From JAAELZ01 sp965209105 (GTDB taxonomy: Bacteria; Pseudomonadota; Gammaproteobacteria; Arenicellales; Poriferihabitantaceae), in contig CBDBQB010000015.1 of the NCBI GenBank assembly GCA_965209105.1, forward strand, positions 1 to 64,000: a DNA stretch of 64,000 nt, in the 5' to 3' direction. A model generated the notes under the pieces. The model saw only the letters and a list, made by a program, of their open reading frames with translations, was not told the origin of the DNA and ran no database searches. Below, piece by piece: positions 26,116 to 34,304 of this stretch (position 1 is the stretch's first letter; every line of letters starts with the position of its first letter). The position numbers were made by a program, and so were the translations under genes.

Positions 26116-27027
26116 ATGAGCGAGCAAGATAAAAATAAAATATTTGGTTTCGTTGCTTTAGTGGGGCCACCCAATGCAGGGAAGTCAACACTGATGAACC
26201 ACTTGATTGGAACCAAGATAGCCATCACTTCGCGCAAACCGCAAACGACACGGCACAGAATACTAGGGATAAAGACCACCGATGACGCGCAAATTGTGTT
26301 TGTCGATACCCCCGGTATTCACGATCCCGGCAAACGCCAGCTCAACAAGGTGATCAACAAAACCGCTATCAATAGTCTTGAAGATGTGGATATCATCCTC
26401 TTTATGATTGATGATAGGGGTTGGAGTGAGGAAGTTGATCTGGCTTTTCGCGCGATTGGACAGCCTAAAGTTCCGGTCATGTTGATCATCAACAAAACCG
26501 ACAGACTGGAGGATAAGAAGGCGCTATTGCCTCTAATAAATGCTGCTCAAACAGAGTATGATTTTGCGGAAATTATTCCACTTTCAGCACTGAAAAAACG
26601 TGACACAGAGGCATTGTGGAAGACACTCCTTAAAGCATTGCCTGAAGATGAAATGGGTTATGGCTTTCCAAAGGATCAAGTAACCGACAAAAGCCAACGC
26701 TTTTTAGCCTCGGAATTGGTTCGGGAGCAGCTGTTCCGTCAACTCGGCCAAGAACTACCTTACGCGACGGCCGTAGAAATAACGCGTTATGATGATCAGG
26801 ACGATCAGTTTTTATCGATGGATATGACCATTTGGGTTGATCGCGATGGCCAAAAGGGCATTATTGTTGGAAAGAAAGGAATCAAGCTGAAAGAAATCGG
26901 TACACGTGCTCGCGAACAAATGCAATCCTTGTTTGGCAAACGGGTTCATGTGGCACTGTGGGTTAAAGTCCGCAAAGGGTGGGCGGATAACGCGAGAATG
27001 CTCAAATCACTCGGCTATACCGAATAA
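26116..27027 (+). CDS. era: GTPase Era
   Basis: Era binds GTP and the 3' end of 16S rRNA during 30S maturation. From ATG 26116 it has 303 residues (E. coli 301). G1 is GPPNAGKST (about 17-25), then the switch region with TTRHRILGI, DTPG and NKTD. The C-terminal KH domain carries GQKGIIVGKKGIKLKEIG and ends near KVRKGWADNARMLKSLGY, both diagnostic. An in-frame TTG at 26104 could extend it by four residues and overlap rnc. recO follows directly. Confidence 0.97.
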   Translation: MSEQDKNKIFGFVALVGPPNAGKSTLMNHLIGTKIAITSRKPQTTRHRILGIKTTDDAQIVFVDTPGIHDPGKRQLNKVINKTAINSLEDVDIILFMIDDRGWSEEVDLAFRAIGQPKVPVMLIINKTDRLEDKKALLPLINAAQTEYDFAEIIPLSALKKRDTEALWKTLLKALPEDEMGYGFPKDQVTDKSQRFLASELVREQLFRQLGQELPYATAVEITRYDDQDDQFLSMDMTIWVDRDGQKGIIVGKKGIKLKEIGTRAREQMQSLFGKRVHVALWVKVRKGWADNARMLKSLGYTE

Positions 27028-27043
27028 GGCGGGGATAGGACAG

Positions 27044-27760
27044 ATCCGTATTCATCATCAGCCTGCCTTTTTGTTACATGCACGTCCGTGGTCCGAGACG
27101 AGCCTGCTGATTGATGTATTTACTGAAGCGCACGGCAGGTTTCGCCTGCTTGCGAAAGGTGCGCGGCGAAAAAAAACTGGCCAGCGTGGTGTGTTGCAAG
27201 CTTTTCAGCCGCTAATAATTAGTTGGGCGGGAAAACGCGGGATTCCGGTATTAACCCAAGTGGAACAGCGTGGTATATGGCCACGCTTACGTTCTGAAGC
27301 CCTGGCATCAGCTTATTACATGTCTGAGTTACTGTTCAAATTTCTGCACGCCAACGATCCCCATGAACAATTATTTGACGCCTATGGTTTGGCGCTTGAG
27401 GATTTGGCCGATAATAAGGAAATTCAATGCATCTTGCGAAATTTCGAATGCACACTGCTCGGTGAAATAGGCTATGGCTTGCTATTGACGCAGGATGTGA
27501 ATTCCCATCAAAGCATTGCTGAAGATGCGCGATATCACTATTATCCTGAGCGCGGCCCTGTTCAAGTGCACGATTTTACTGAGGCATCAGATCTAATTGT
27601 GTCGGGGAAAACCCTATTGGCCTTGGAGAATAGGGATTTTAATAATGTTGGCGTAAAAAAAGAAAGCAAAAAATTACTCAGGGCCTTGCTGGGTCGACAG
27701 TTGCTGGGTAAGACATTTACGACTCGGGCAGTGTATGCTCAAATGCTAAAAACAGCGTAG
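27044..27760 (+). CDS. recO: DNA repair protein RecO, non-canonical start codon
   Basis: RecO promotes RecFOR-mediated loading of RecA and strand annealing. Homology begins IRIHHQPAFLLHARPWSETSL and continues through the OB fold (GRFRLLAKGARRKKTGQRGVLQAF) and the helical domain (NFECTLLGEIGYGL). This gives about 238 residues from the ATC at 27044 (E. coli 242). No ATG, GTG or TTG lies in frame near there; the nearest in-frame ATG (26948) is inside era and would add 32 unrelated residues. AGGA at 27037-27040 sits 9 bases before ATT 27050 and 3 before ATC 27044, so an ATC or ATT start is likely. The 4-Cys zinc motif of some RecO proteins is absent. Confidence 0.9.
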   Translation: MRIHHQPAFLLHARPWSETSLLIDVFTEAHGRFRLLAKGARRKKTGQRGVLQAFQPLIISWAGKRGIPVLTQVEQRGIWPRLRSEALASAYYMSELLFKFLHANDPHEQLFDAYGLALEDLADNKEIQCILRNFECTLLGEIGYGLLLTQDVNSHQSIAEDARYHYYPERGPVQVHDFTEASDLIVSGKTLLALENRDFNNVGVKKESKKLLRALLGRQLLGKTFTTRAVYAQMLKTA

Positions 27761-27767
27761 CCTCATT

Positions 27768-28913
27768 ATGGAAACTAAGCCTATTATTTGCCCGAAATGC
27801 GCCACAGAAATTGATCTGAGTGTAGCCATGACGTCTGCGATTCGTGCAGATATTGCTAAGGAGCACAATGACACGGAAACTAAACGCTGGGAAGGGAAAT
27901 TTAAGTCTCTGGAAGATAAGCTCAAAAAACAATATGGCGCGTCTGAGGCGCATCATCAGGCTGATATTAAATTATTTCAACAACAGCTAGATGAACAACA
28001 GCGTAAGGTAAATGAGGCACAAGAAAACGAATTAAAACTAAGGGCGCAGTCAAGAAAGCTAGAAGATCGCGAACGCGAACTTAATCTAGAAGTGGCGCGC
28101 AAATTGGATTCAGAAAAAGCTAAGATTAGTCAAGATGTACGACAACAACTCGATACCGAGCACGCGCTAAAGCTCGATGAGAAAACCCAGCAGATCGAGA
28201 GTTTGCGCCATGCTTTAACAGATGCAAAACGCAAGGCCGAACAAGGCTCACAAGAAACGCAGGGCGAGGTATTGGAATTGAGTTTGGAGGCATCGCTGCG
28301 TCAAATGTTTCCACAGGATGATATTGAGTCTGTGAGTAAAGGCGTGAGAGGTGCTGATTTGATGCAAACCGTGCGAAATTCTGCGATGGAGGCCTGCGGC
28401 ACGATACTATGGGAAGTCAAAAACACCAAAAATTGGTCGGCGGCCTGGATACAAAAGTTAAAAGACGATCAACGCGCGGCCAATGCACAGATTTCGGTTC
28501 TACTCAGTGCGGTGCTACCTTCGGAGATCAAGCGCTTCGGCCAGATCGAAGGGGTTTGGGTAGCGGATATTCAAGCCTATGGTGGGGCGGTGTCGGTGTT
28601 GCGTCAGCAGCTCATTGAAGTGGAGTTTGTGCGTGCGGCACATCGTGGCCAACAAGGTAAAACAGAATTGGTATACGAATATCTTATTGGCGACGGGTTT
28701 AGAAGCAAAGTTGAGGCGATTGTCGAAGCCTTTGACGCGATGGAACAACAGCTGATACGTGAGCGCCGAGCAATGGAAAAACAATGGAAAGAACGTGAGC
28801 AAATCATTCGCCGCATGACAACCAATACGGTTGGCATGTATGGCGAAATCAAGGGTATTGTCGGTTCAACTTTGCCTGAGATTCAACAGCTTGAACTCGA
28901 TGACGGTGAGTGA
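27768..28913 (+). CDS. DUF2130 domain-containing protein
   Basis: Protein of 381 residues. It begins with a CPKC pair (Cys8 and Cys11) that may bind zinc as half of a knuckle. A long Lys/Glu/Gln-rich coiled coil follows (about residues 35-170). The C-terminal DUF2130 region contains GADLMQTVRNSAMEACGTILWEVKNTKNWSAAWIQKLKDDQ-like sequence near 190-230. Function is unknown; members are sometimes found with SMC-like or DNA-handling proteins, but nothing here shows that. It starts 7 bases after recO and is probably co-transcribed. It converges with the YHYH gene. Confidence 0.85.
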   Translation: METKPIICPKCATEIDLSVAMTSAIRADIAKEHNDTETKRWEGKFKSLEDKLKKQYGASEAHHQADIKLFQQQLDEQQRKVNEAQENELKLRAQSRKLEDRERELNLEVARKLDSEKAKISQDVRQQLDTEHALKLDEKTQQIESLRHALTDAKRKAEQGSQETQGEVLELSLEASLRQMFPQDDIESVSKGVRGADLMQTVRNSAMEACGTILWEVKNTKNWSAAWIQKLKDDQRAANAQISVLLSAVLPSEIKRFGQIEGVWVADIQAYGGAVSVLRQQLIEVEFVRAAHRGQQGKTELVYEYLIGDGFRSKVEAIVEAFDAMEQQLIRERRAMEKQWKEREQIIRRMTTNTVGMYGEIKGIVGSTLPEIQQLELDDGE

Positions 28914-28944
28914 GTATTGAAGGCTTCGTCACGATTAAAAAATC

Positions 28945-30117
28945 CTATCGAGGATGCTTATTAAAACTCTGATCTGGAGTGCCTTTAAAACAACGCGGTA
29001 TGACCGGCCATTGCTTGGTCAGAAAGTACGCATAAGTGCCGTCTGGATAGTCCGGTGTAAGCGCAAAGCGCCCATTACATTCGTCCAATCCACCCTGTCC
29101 AGCAAGGTAAGCATAATCTGAAACGAAAGCTCCATCATAAGTGCCACCGGGTTGCGCAGTGCCCGACGGGCGTGATCCGGTCTTAAGTTGATAGGCAGAC
29201 TTTAGTTCGATGATGGCCGCTTGCGAATTCTCAGAATCGGCATAGCCATACATCGCATAGATCGGGAAGCCATCGGCTGCCCAGCCAATAATGCTAGAAT
29301 GACTTTGTGGGGTGATGTCTTGGTTCTCGAGCAAGCCAACTGGCGTTCCGTGGTAGTGGTAGGCTCCCGTCGGTTGCACATGTGCATGATTGGCATCCAA
29401 GCCTAATATGACCGCGCCCGATAAGGCAGCATATTGCCACGCTGAGTTGCGTTCGCCGAGATACCATTCGGCGGCGCCGGGGTCAAATGGGACACCATTG
29501 ACGCCAATACCAAAATTGTATCCCCAGACTTGTGTGATACCGAGTGGGTTCTCACTGGGCTGAAGCGGAACAGAATATTGGTAGTTTTGCGCTGAGATAG
29601 TGTTGGGATTCCCGGTATTCGGGAATTCACCCGTCATGTGTAGGGATATTCCATTCGCACTAATATTTCGCTGGGTACTGTCGGTACTCGAGGAGAAATA
29701 GCTGTCGGTGATAGGGGCGGTGTTCGCAGGAATGGTTGTCAGCCCCGCGTTAGTTTGAGTCGTCGTGTGTTTGCGCGTGCGCCGCGGCATATTGGCGCGT
29801 GGAGCTTCACCTGTATATTCGTTTCTTGATACCTCATTGCCGCGGTTGTTTTTTTGTGGTGGTCGTGAACCATTGTCATTACCACCCGGGCCTCGTCCGC
29901 CTTCTGGTGCGCACGCTAGTGCTGTATCTTGTGGAGGGGAAATACAAATACCGTCTACTTGATGGCCGGGGGCTTGGAAAGTGCAAGCTGCCCCTTCGCG
30001 AGAAGTCTTGCAGGCTTCTATAGCTTCAGGGGGAGGTCCTCGTCTGGCTTGTGCGATGACCGCTGATCCTGCAATGATTGAAAGGGCAATAATTGTAATC
30101 GTCGAAAAATATTTCAT
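28945..30117 (-). CDS. secreted YHYH-domain protein
   Basis: Exported protein, 390 residues from ATG 30117. The N-terminus MKYFSTITIIALSIIAGSAVIAQA is a clear signal peptide, cleaved near residue 24. The middle is low complexity (Gly/Arg/Asn/Pro-rich, about 45-120, with repeated polar runs). The C-terminal half is a YHYH domain, named for the YHYHG motif (AYHYHGTP) that it contains, followed by the GWAADGFPIYAMYGY block. An upstream extension to 30255 lacks coding character and was not used. The YHYH family is widespread but uncharacterised, often near two-component and peroxidase genes, as the remnants just upstream suggest here. Confidence 0.85.
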   Translation of the reverse strand: MKYFSTITIIALSIIAGSAVIAQARRGPPPEAIEACKTSREGAACTFQAPGHQVDGICISPPQDTALACAPEGGRGPGGNDNGSRPPQKNNRGNEVSRNEYTGEAPRANMPRRTRKHTTTQTNAGLTTIPANTAPITDSYFSSSTDSTQRNISANGISLHMTGEFPNTGNPNTISAQNYQYSVPLQPSENPLGITQVWGYNFGIGVNGVPFDPGAAEWYLGERNSAWQYAALSGAVILGLDANHAHVQPTGAYHYHGTPVGLLENQDITPQSHSSIIGWAADGFPIYAMYGYADSENSQAAIIELKSAYQLKTGSRPSGTAQPGGTYDGAFVSDYAYLAGQGGLDECNGRFALTPDYPDGTYAYFLTKQWPVIPRCFKGTPDQSFNKHPR

Positions 30118-30239
30118 GGTCTGAATCCTACTTGGCTCAATGTGACGACTATACTGCCTATTTAATATGTAGACAGTGCGGAGCTGAAGTGAAGATTCAG
30201 TGAAGATTCGATTTATTGACGCGACTTTTCCACTCAGTG

Positions 30240-30743
30240 CTAAGTCATCTTCCACTTATACCCCACGCCGTAAACCGATTGGATGGTTTCGCCATCTAAA
30301 CCCGACTGTGTCAGCTTTTTGCGCAAGTTCTTAATATGTGTATCGATTGTTCGATCAGTGATGACGCGATAATCATCGTAAATAGCATCAACCAGCTGCT
30401 GTCGAGAAAAAACCTTAAAGGGTGGACGGCTTAATACGCTGAGCAGCTTAAATTCCACCGGGGTTAAATCAAGCAAGCGATCATTCACGCGTGCCTCGAA
30501 TCTACTTTGATTGATGTTTAGACCGGTTGCAAGATTGTCCTGCTGATCACTCACTGAATCAATAAGGCGAAAAACCGAATTTATTCGTGCCACGACTTCG
30601 CGAGGCGAAAAAGGTTTGCAAATATAGTCATCTGCACCGATTTCCAATCCTAGGATTCTATCGAGCTCATCGACCCGCGCAATCACCATAATTATGGGGA
30701 CGGCACTAAAGCTGCGTATTTCGCGACATAGGCTGATGCCGTC
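30240..30743 (-). pseudogene. response regulator, OmpR family, 5' truncated
   Basis: C-terminal part of an OmpR/PhoB-type response regulator. The frame is readable from about 30743 (DGISLCREIRSFSAVPIIM) through the end of the receiver domain with the conserved GADDYICKPFSPREVVAR block (Lys of the receiver). It then continues through the complete winged-helix DNA-binding domain (VEFKLLSVLSR, DRTIDTHIKNLRKKL, GVGYKW). About 60 residues are missing, including the acidic pocket and phospho-acceptor Asp. The 5' side is joined directly to a peroxidase-like gene fragment at about 30744. An internal ATG at 30689 could give a 149-residue protein, but without a working receiver. No sensor kinase is present nearby. 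Confidence 0.85.
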
Positions 30744-30744
30744 G

Positions 30745-30927
30745 TGTATTGTCGAGCGCAGCCAAAGCTGGGCCGAAATGCCCGGGAAAATTTGGATTGA
30801 TGTAGTTGTACGGTGTTTCGGGGATATTTAATAGCCTCGTGACCTCGGTCGGCAATGCGGCCATCGCAGTAATTGACCCAAACCCCCCAGTGAGTCCACA
30901 TACCGCAGCCAGAACCTTCTTTATCAT
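30745..30927 (-). pseudogene. cytochrome-c-peroxidase-like gene, 5' fragment
   Basis: First 61 codons of a secreted protein: signal peptide MIKKVLAAVCGLTGGFGSITAMAA, then LPTEVTRLLNIPETPYNYINPNFPGHF and ALDNT. The pattern LL-IP-TP-NY-x-PHF...DNT resembles the N-terminus of di-heme cytochrome c peroxidase/MauG-like proteins. This assignment rests on a short stretch and is moderate. After the Asn-Thr codons the frame runs out of homology and stops after 12 more codons, where the response-regulator frame takes over. The rest of the gene, including the heme motifs, is missing. Confidence 0.55.
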
Positions 30928-31126
30928 TTGCCAACCCCGCGCTTTTAGATGGCATCATTTTAATGGGCTGGCGTCCACTAGAATGTGAAGAAACGATGGA
31001 GATTTCTCGCCGTATCGAGTCAAGCCAAGGAAAGGCAGCTTGTAAAAAATATTGCCAAGATAATTAGATGAAGTATTCCAGCCACTATTTTAAAAGAGGG
31101 AGTAGAACTAGAATAAACGTAAGCGC

Positions 31127-32719
31127 CTAAACAACGCCGTCATTGACATTGCCAGGCAAGAGCCGATCAACATCATCATAAGACATGACGTTTGGCAGCG
31201 CAGTGAATACCTGCTTTAAATAAGCGTAGGGTTCCAAGCCATTGGCCTTTGCCGTTTCAATTAAACTATAAAGGTTAGCGCTGGCCTTGGCACCTTGTAC
31301 GCTGCTTGAGAACAACCAGTTTTTTCGTCCAATAGCGAACGGTCTGATGGCATTCTCAACCGCGTTGTTATCTATCGGATAACTGCCATCATCAAGATAG
31401 CTAACTAGTCTTGCCCACTGATGATCAAGATAATATAGCGCTTTGCCCAGTGCCAGCTTTGGCGCAACTTGTGGCCGCGTTTCGTTTAGCCATTTTCGCA
31501 GCTTGCTAATGATCTCTTTTGAGTCTTGCTGTCTGCGCTGATAGCGCACATCAATTGGCTCACCTTTGATCTGCTTTTCTATCGCATACAGCTTAGCAAT
31601 CAACTTGATTGCATAATCTGCCTTGGGGCTTTTCTTGTTTTTACCGCCGGCCTTGCTCGCCTCCACAAACTTACGCCGCGCATGCGCCCAGCAACCAAGG
31701 CGGGTAATACCTTGTTCAGCACATACCGCATCATAACCCGCATAGCCATCCACCATCATGCTGCTATGATAATCCGCTAATAAGCGTTTCGGTACTTCAC
31801 TGCTGCGACTTGGGTCGTAATCAAACAAGATAGCTTTGCCACCCGGCGGCCCCGCACTGCGCACCCACATATAAGATTTACTTTGTGCGCTCTTGCCTGA
31901 CTCATTCAATACTTGAATGGGCGTCTCATCCATATGCAGATAAGGTTGTTCTAACAGCGTCTCTTCTAGGCGATTAATCAATGGTTGTACTAACTGCCCA
32001 CATTTAATCATCCAGTTGGCTAGACTGGTCCTATCTATCTCAATACCAAAGCGACTTAGAATCACACTTTGCCGATACAGCGGCAAGCTATCAGCGTACT
32101 TGGCCGTGGCGATATACGCCAACAAGCCCGCACTAGCTTGGCTTTTCTCTATGGCTTGTTTGGGTTTGGATGCTGTCTTGATTAAGCCCTCGCCTTTAGC
32201 CTGACAGCAAGGGCAACCATACTGCTTGCGAATGTGGCGAATTACCTGAATCTTCATCGGTACAATATCTAATTGCTCCGATACTTTGTCACTGATGAAC
32301 TTAAGCTCATGGCCGTCATGCGGGCAGATCTTTTCTTCGTCACTTAGATCATGAATTACCTCGATACGGGGTAAATCTTCGGGCAAGGGCTTACGACCTC
32401 CGCGCTTGCGTTTATGCTCGGGGATAGTAACTGTCTCAGCATCAGCACTAATATCATTTGTTTCTGCGTCGACGTCAGATTGGGCTTGCTCGGCTTCGTT
32501 GAACAATGTCAGTTGCAAAGTGCGCAGTGCTTCGCTGTTCGATGCAAAGCGGGCATTACGTGCCAACACCAAGGCTTCTTGAAGTTGTTCTATGTATCTG
32601 TCTTTCGACTTTAATGCACTGTCCTTGGCCTCTAACTGGGTCTCATAATCCGCTTCCTGCGCCAATAATACCTGCCGTATTTGATGGTTTTCTTGTTCTA
32701 ATTCAGCATGACTTTGCAT
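31127..32719 (-). CDS. tnpC: IS66 family transposase (TnpC)
   Basis: IS66 transposase of 530 residues. The N-terminal leucine-zipper-like coiled coil (about 1-60) leads to a zinc-finger-like region with HDGHELKF and a CxxC pair (YGCPCCQ, about 167-173). The DDE domain contains HMDETPIQV (about 247) with a nearby GxxxLFDYDPSR block, DGYAGYDAV, and the C-terminal Asn/Glu-containing segment DNNAVENAIRPFAIGRKNW (about 445-463). All parts of the family are present and uninterrupted, so the element could be active. It is 22 bases downstream of tnpB. Confidence 0.96.
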   Translation of the reverse strand: MQSHAELEQENHQIRQVLLAQEADYETQLEAKDSALKSKDRYIEQLQEALVLARNARFASNSEALRTLQLTLFNEAEQAQSDVDAETNDISADAETVTIPEHKRKRGGRKPLPEDLPRIEVIHDLSDEEKICPHDGHELKFISDKVSEQLDIVPMKIQVIRHIRKQYGCPCCQAKGEGLIKTASKPKQAIEKSQASAGLLAYIATAKYADSLPLYRQSVILSRFGIEIDRTSLANWMIKCGQLVQPLINRLEETLLEQPYLHMDETPIQVLNESGKSAQSKSYMWVRSAGPPGGKAILFDYDPSRSSEVPKRLLADYHSSMMVDGYAGYDAVCAEQGITRLGCWAHARRKFVEASKAGGKNKKSPKADYAIKLIAKLYAIEKQIKGEPIDVRYQRRQQDSKEIISKLRKWLNETRPQVAPKLALGKALYYLDHQWARLVSYLDDGSYPIDNNAVENAIRPFAIGRKNWLFSSSVQGAKASANLYSLIETAKANGLEPYAYLKQVFTALPNVMSYDDVDRLLPGNVNDGVV

Positions 32720-32740
32720 GCCCGTATTTTAACAGATTGG

Positions 32741-33088
32741 CTAATTTACTGCCTTATAAACCAAGGCTTTATGCGGTTCTATCGATAGACCATTGAGCAG
32801 ACAATTTAGCTGCTGTGCACTGATGGTGATGGTTATATCATCTCCCCGTTGCGGCCATCTGAATTTATCGGCTTCAAGACGCTTATACCACAAGGCAAAA
32901 CCCGTCTTATCCCAATACAATATCTTCAACCGGTCTTTGCTTTTATTGCAAAACACAAACAGCCCATCAGCGTAAGGGCTTAAACTTGTCTCTTGTTCCA
33001 CTATCACGCTTAGGCCGTTCACCGCCTTGCGAAAATCAACGGGTGCACGATGCAGATACACCGGTGGCAGGTCAGTCAACCATCTCAC
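32741..33088 (-). CDS. tnpB: IS66 accessory protein TnpB
   Basis: IS66 Orf2 protein, 115 residues. The family blocks PPVYLHRAPVDFRKAVNGLSVIV, FVFCNKSKDRLKILYWDKTGFALWYKRLE and FRWP are all present. Its exact role in IS66 transposition is not settled, although both small ORFs are needed. Its start overlaps the end of tnpA by four bases. The C-terminus and spacing to tnpC are normal. Confidence 0.96.
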   Translation of the reverse strand: MRWLTDLPPVYLHRAPVDFRKAVNGLSVIVEQETSLSPYADGLFVFCNKSKDRLKILYWDKTGFALWYKRLEADKFRWPQRGDDITITISAQQLNCLLNGLSIEPHKALVYKAVN

Positions 33089-33396
33089 GATAGAACTTGA
33101 TCTAACATCAGGCTTAACGCCCGAACATCTAGCGCATCGCCTAATTCAATATCAATCACCCGTATGCGCGGCTGCTTTGCTAGCGCTGTGGCGAACGCTG
33201 TATCTGGGCGCGGCACGTGAGTCGCACTTGGCGTAACTCGCACAAAATTGCCACCAATATCTCTCAACTGAGATTTACGAGTACTAAAGTACTTTGGGTT
33301 GATACCATGCTGTCTGCAATAAGCTACTGCGCTCAAACCACTAGATTGCTGGTTTGCAATCAACTCTCGCCACTGTTCTTTGCTTCGTCTTGTCAT
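33085..33396 (-). CDS. tnpA: IS66 accessory protein TnpA
   Basis: IS66 Orf1 protein, 103 residues, with a helix-turn-helix-like N-terminal segment (TRRSKEQWRELIANQQSSGLSAVAYCRQHGINPKYFSTRKSQL) that resembles IS66/IS3-type DNA-binding proteins. The C-terminus is short and acidic. It is the first gene of the element, with the start codon 78 bases from the right terminal repeat. It is translationally coupled to tnpB by a four-base overlap. Confidence 0.93.
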   Translation of the reverse strand: MTRRSKEQWRELIANQQSSGLSAVAYCRQHGINPKYFSTRKSQLRDIGGNFVRVTPSATHVPRPDTAFATALAKQPRIRVIDIELGDALDVRALSLMLDQVLS

Positions 33397-33459
33397 TGCT
33401 ACTCTTCAATATAAAAACGCGACAATATACTTTTCTAATTCAGCTCGATAGAATGCCGT

Positions 33460-33951
33460 TTACTCGGCGCTTACGAATAAACTGATCGCGGACTGTAGTT
33501 TAATCTTGCCATCTTGAATAACCCGTGCGGTTATTCCGCCATGGCCGCGTACGGCGTTATAACCGCCTACACCCAATGTCTCTTCCATAAAAGAGCAGGG
33601 GTGGCATAAGCCGGTATATTCTAAAATCGCATCGCCGACCATAAATGTTTTTTCCTTTAGCGCTAATAAATTGATCCCACTAACAGCGATGTTTCGCCGT
33701 AATAATGCAGGATTACAATCACGCATGCCCATCAGTGAGGCAATGACAGCTAAATGCTCGAACTGGATAAGCGTGACTTGGCGCTTCCCACTACTCCCTG
33801 CGTAGCGATCGCCTTTTAATCCAAAATCTTTATTCGCCATGACTTCGTTAACAATGAGGAGCTTCTCGCGTCTCGCAGGGCGTAAACCAATCCACTCTAC
33901 ACAGCCAACTTGTGGCAAGGTATCGAGCAAAATTTGGATGGGTGTTGTCAA
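33460..33951 (-). CDS. MOSC domain-containing protein
   Basis: MOSC-fold protein, 163 residues, related to the C-terminal domain of molybdenum cofactor sulfurase. The domain has the RPARREKLL start, the KGDRYAG block, QVTLIQFEHL, LRRNIAVSGINLLAL and the conserved Cys segment LCHPC (Cys near 114 and 117). It is likely to bind molybdenum cofactor or bind sulfur. The last residues (VSAE and the stop) come from the right end of the IS66 element; before insertion the gene would have ended after AISLF with TAG. The protein is therefore essentially intact. Confidence 0.9.
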   Translation of the reverse strand: MTTPIQILLDTLPQVGCVEWIGLRPARREKLLIVNEVMANKDFGLKGDRYAGSSGKRQVTLIQFEHLAVIASLMGMRDCNPALLRRNIAVSGINLLALKEKTFMVGDAILEYTGLCHPCSFMEETLGVGGYNAVRGHGGITARVIQDGKIKLQSAISLFVSAE

Positions 33952-34304
33952 AGCGAAAGTTCTTCGAGACTCTAATTAGGCGATTGGCCAAAGCTTTTCG
34001 ACGTTAAGGGTGGCAAGCGGCGTCATGGTGAATTTGAAAGGCATCGAATTTTCGAATTGTACGGCTGTAGTCCCAAGCATCGTCATGCATTGTCAGGGAA
34101 AGTTGGATCGGATGCAAAGCAATTTAGTGGAAAATCTCCGATCTAAAATATTTTTGCTTAATCATTTTGGCTGGTCGCTTAACTAAGCTAAATCACAATA
34201 AAATTAGAAGCTAAACCTAAAATGAGTCTTAAGAAAGAGTACAATCGGCTCGGCAGGTGACTAAACATTAGACTAAAAAAATAAATCTAAAACAAAACTA
34301 CATC
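33952..34304. other. 353-base non-coding region
   Basis: AT-rich. It separates the divergent MOSC gene from the Tat-like protein gene. No tRNA, known riboswitch or coding frame was recognised. The last 60 bases are A-rich and probably contain the leader of the downstream gene. Confidence 0.45.

Larger units (their letters stand above)
31119..33474 (-). mobile_element. IS66-family insertion sequence, complete
   Basis: Element of 2356 bases with terminal inverted repeats (GTAAGCGCC at the left end; GGCGCTTAC at the right) and a perfect 8-base target duplication (GAATAAAC at 31111-31118 and 33475-33482), as expected for IS66. It holds tnpA, tnpB and tnpC in order on the minus strand with all frames open. 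The insertion point is the last codons of the MOSC gene, which it extends by four codons. Confidence 0.96.

Noticed and set aside
26906..27043. RecO N-terminal extension inside era
   Set aside because: The extension is the out-of-frame translation of the Era KH-domain region and shows no RecO homology.
30240..30689. A complete short response regulator starting at ATG 30689
   Set aside because: Receiver homology extends upstream of this Met to about 30743 and lacks the phospho-acceptor half, so it is a truncated gene rather than an intact one.
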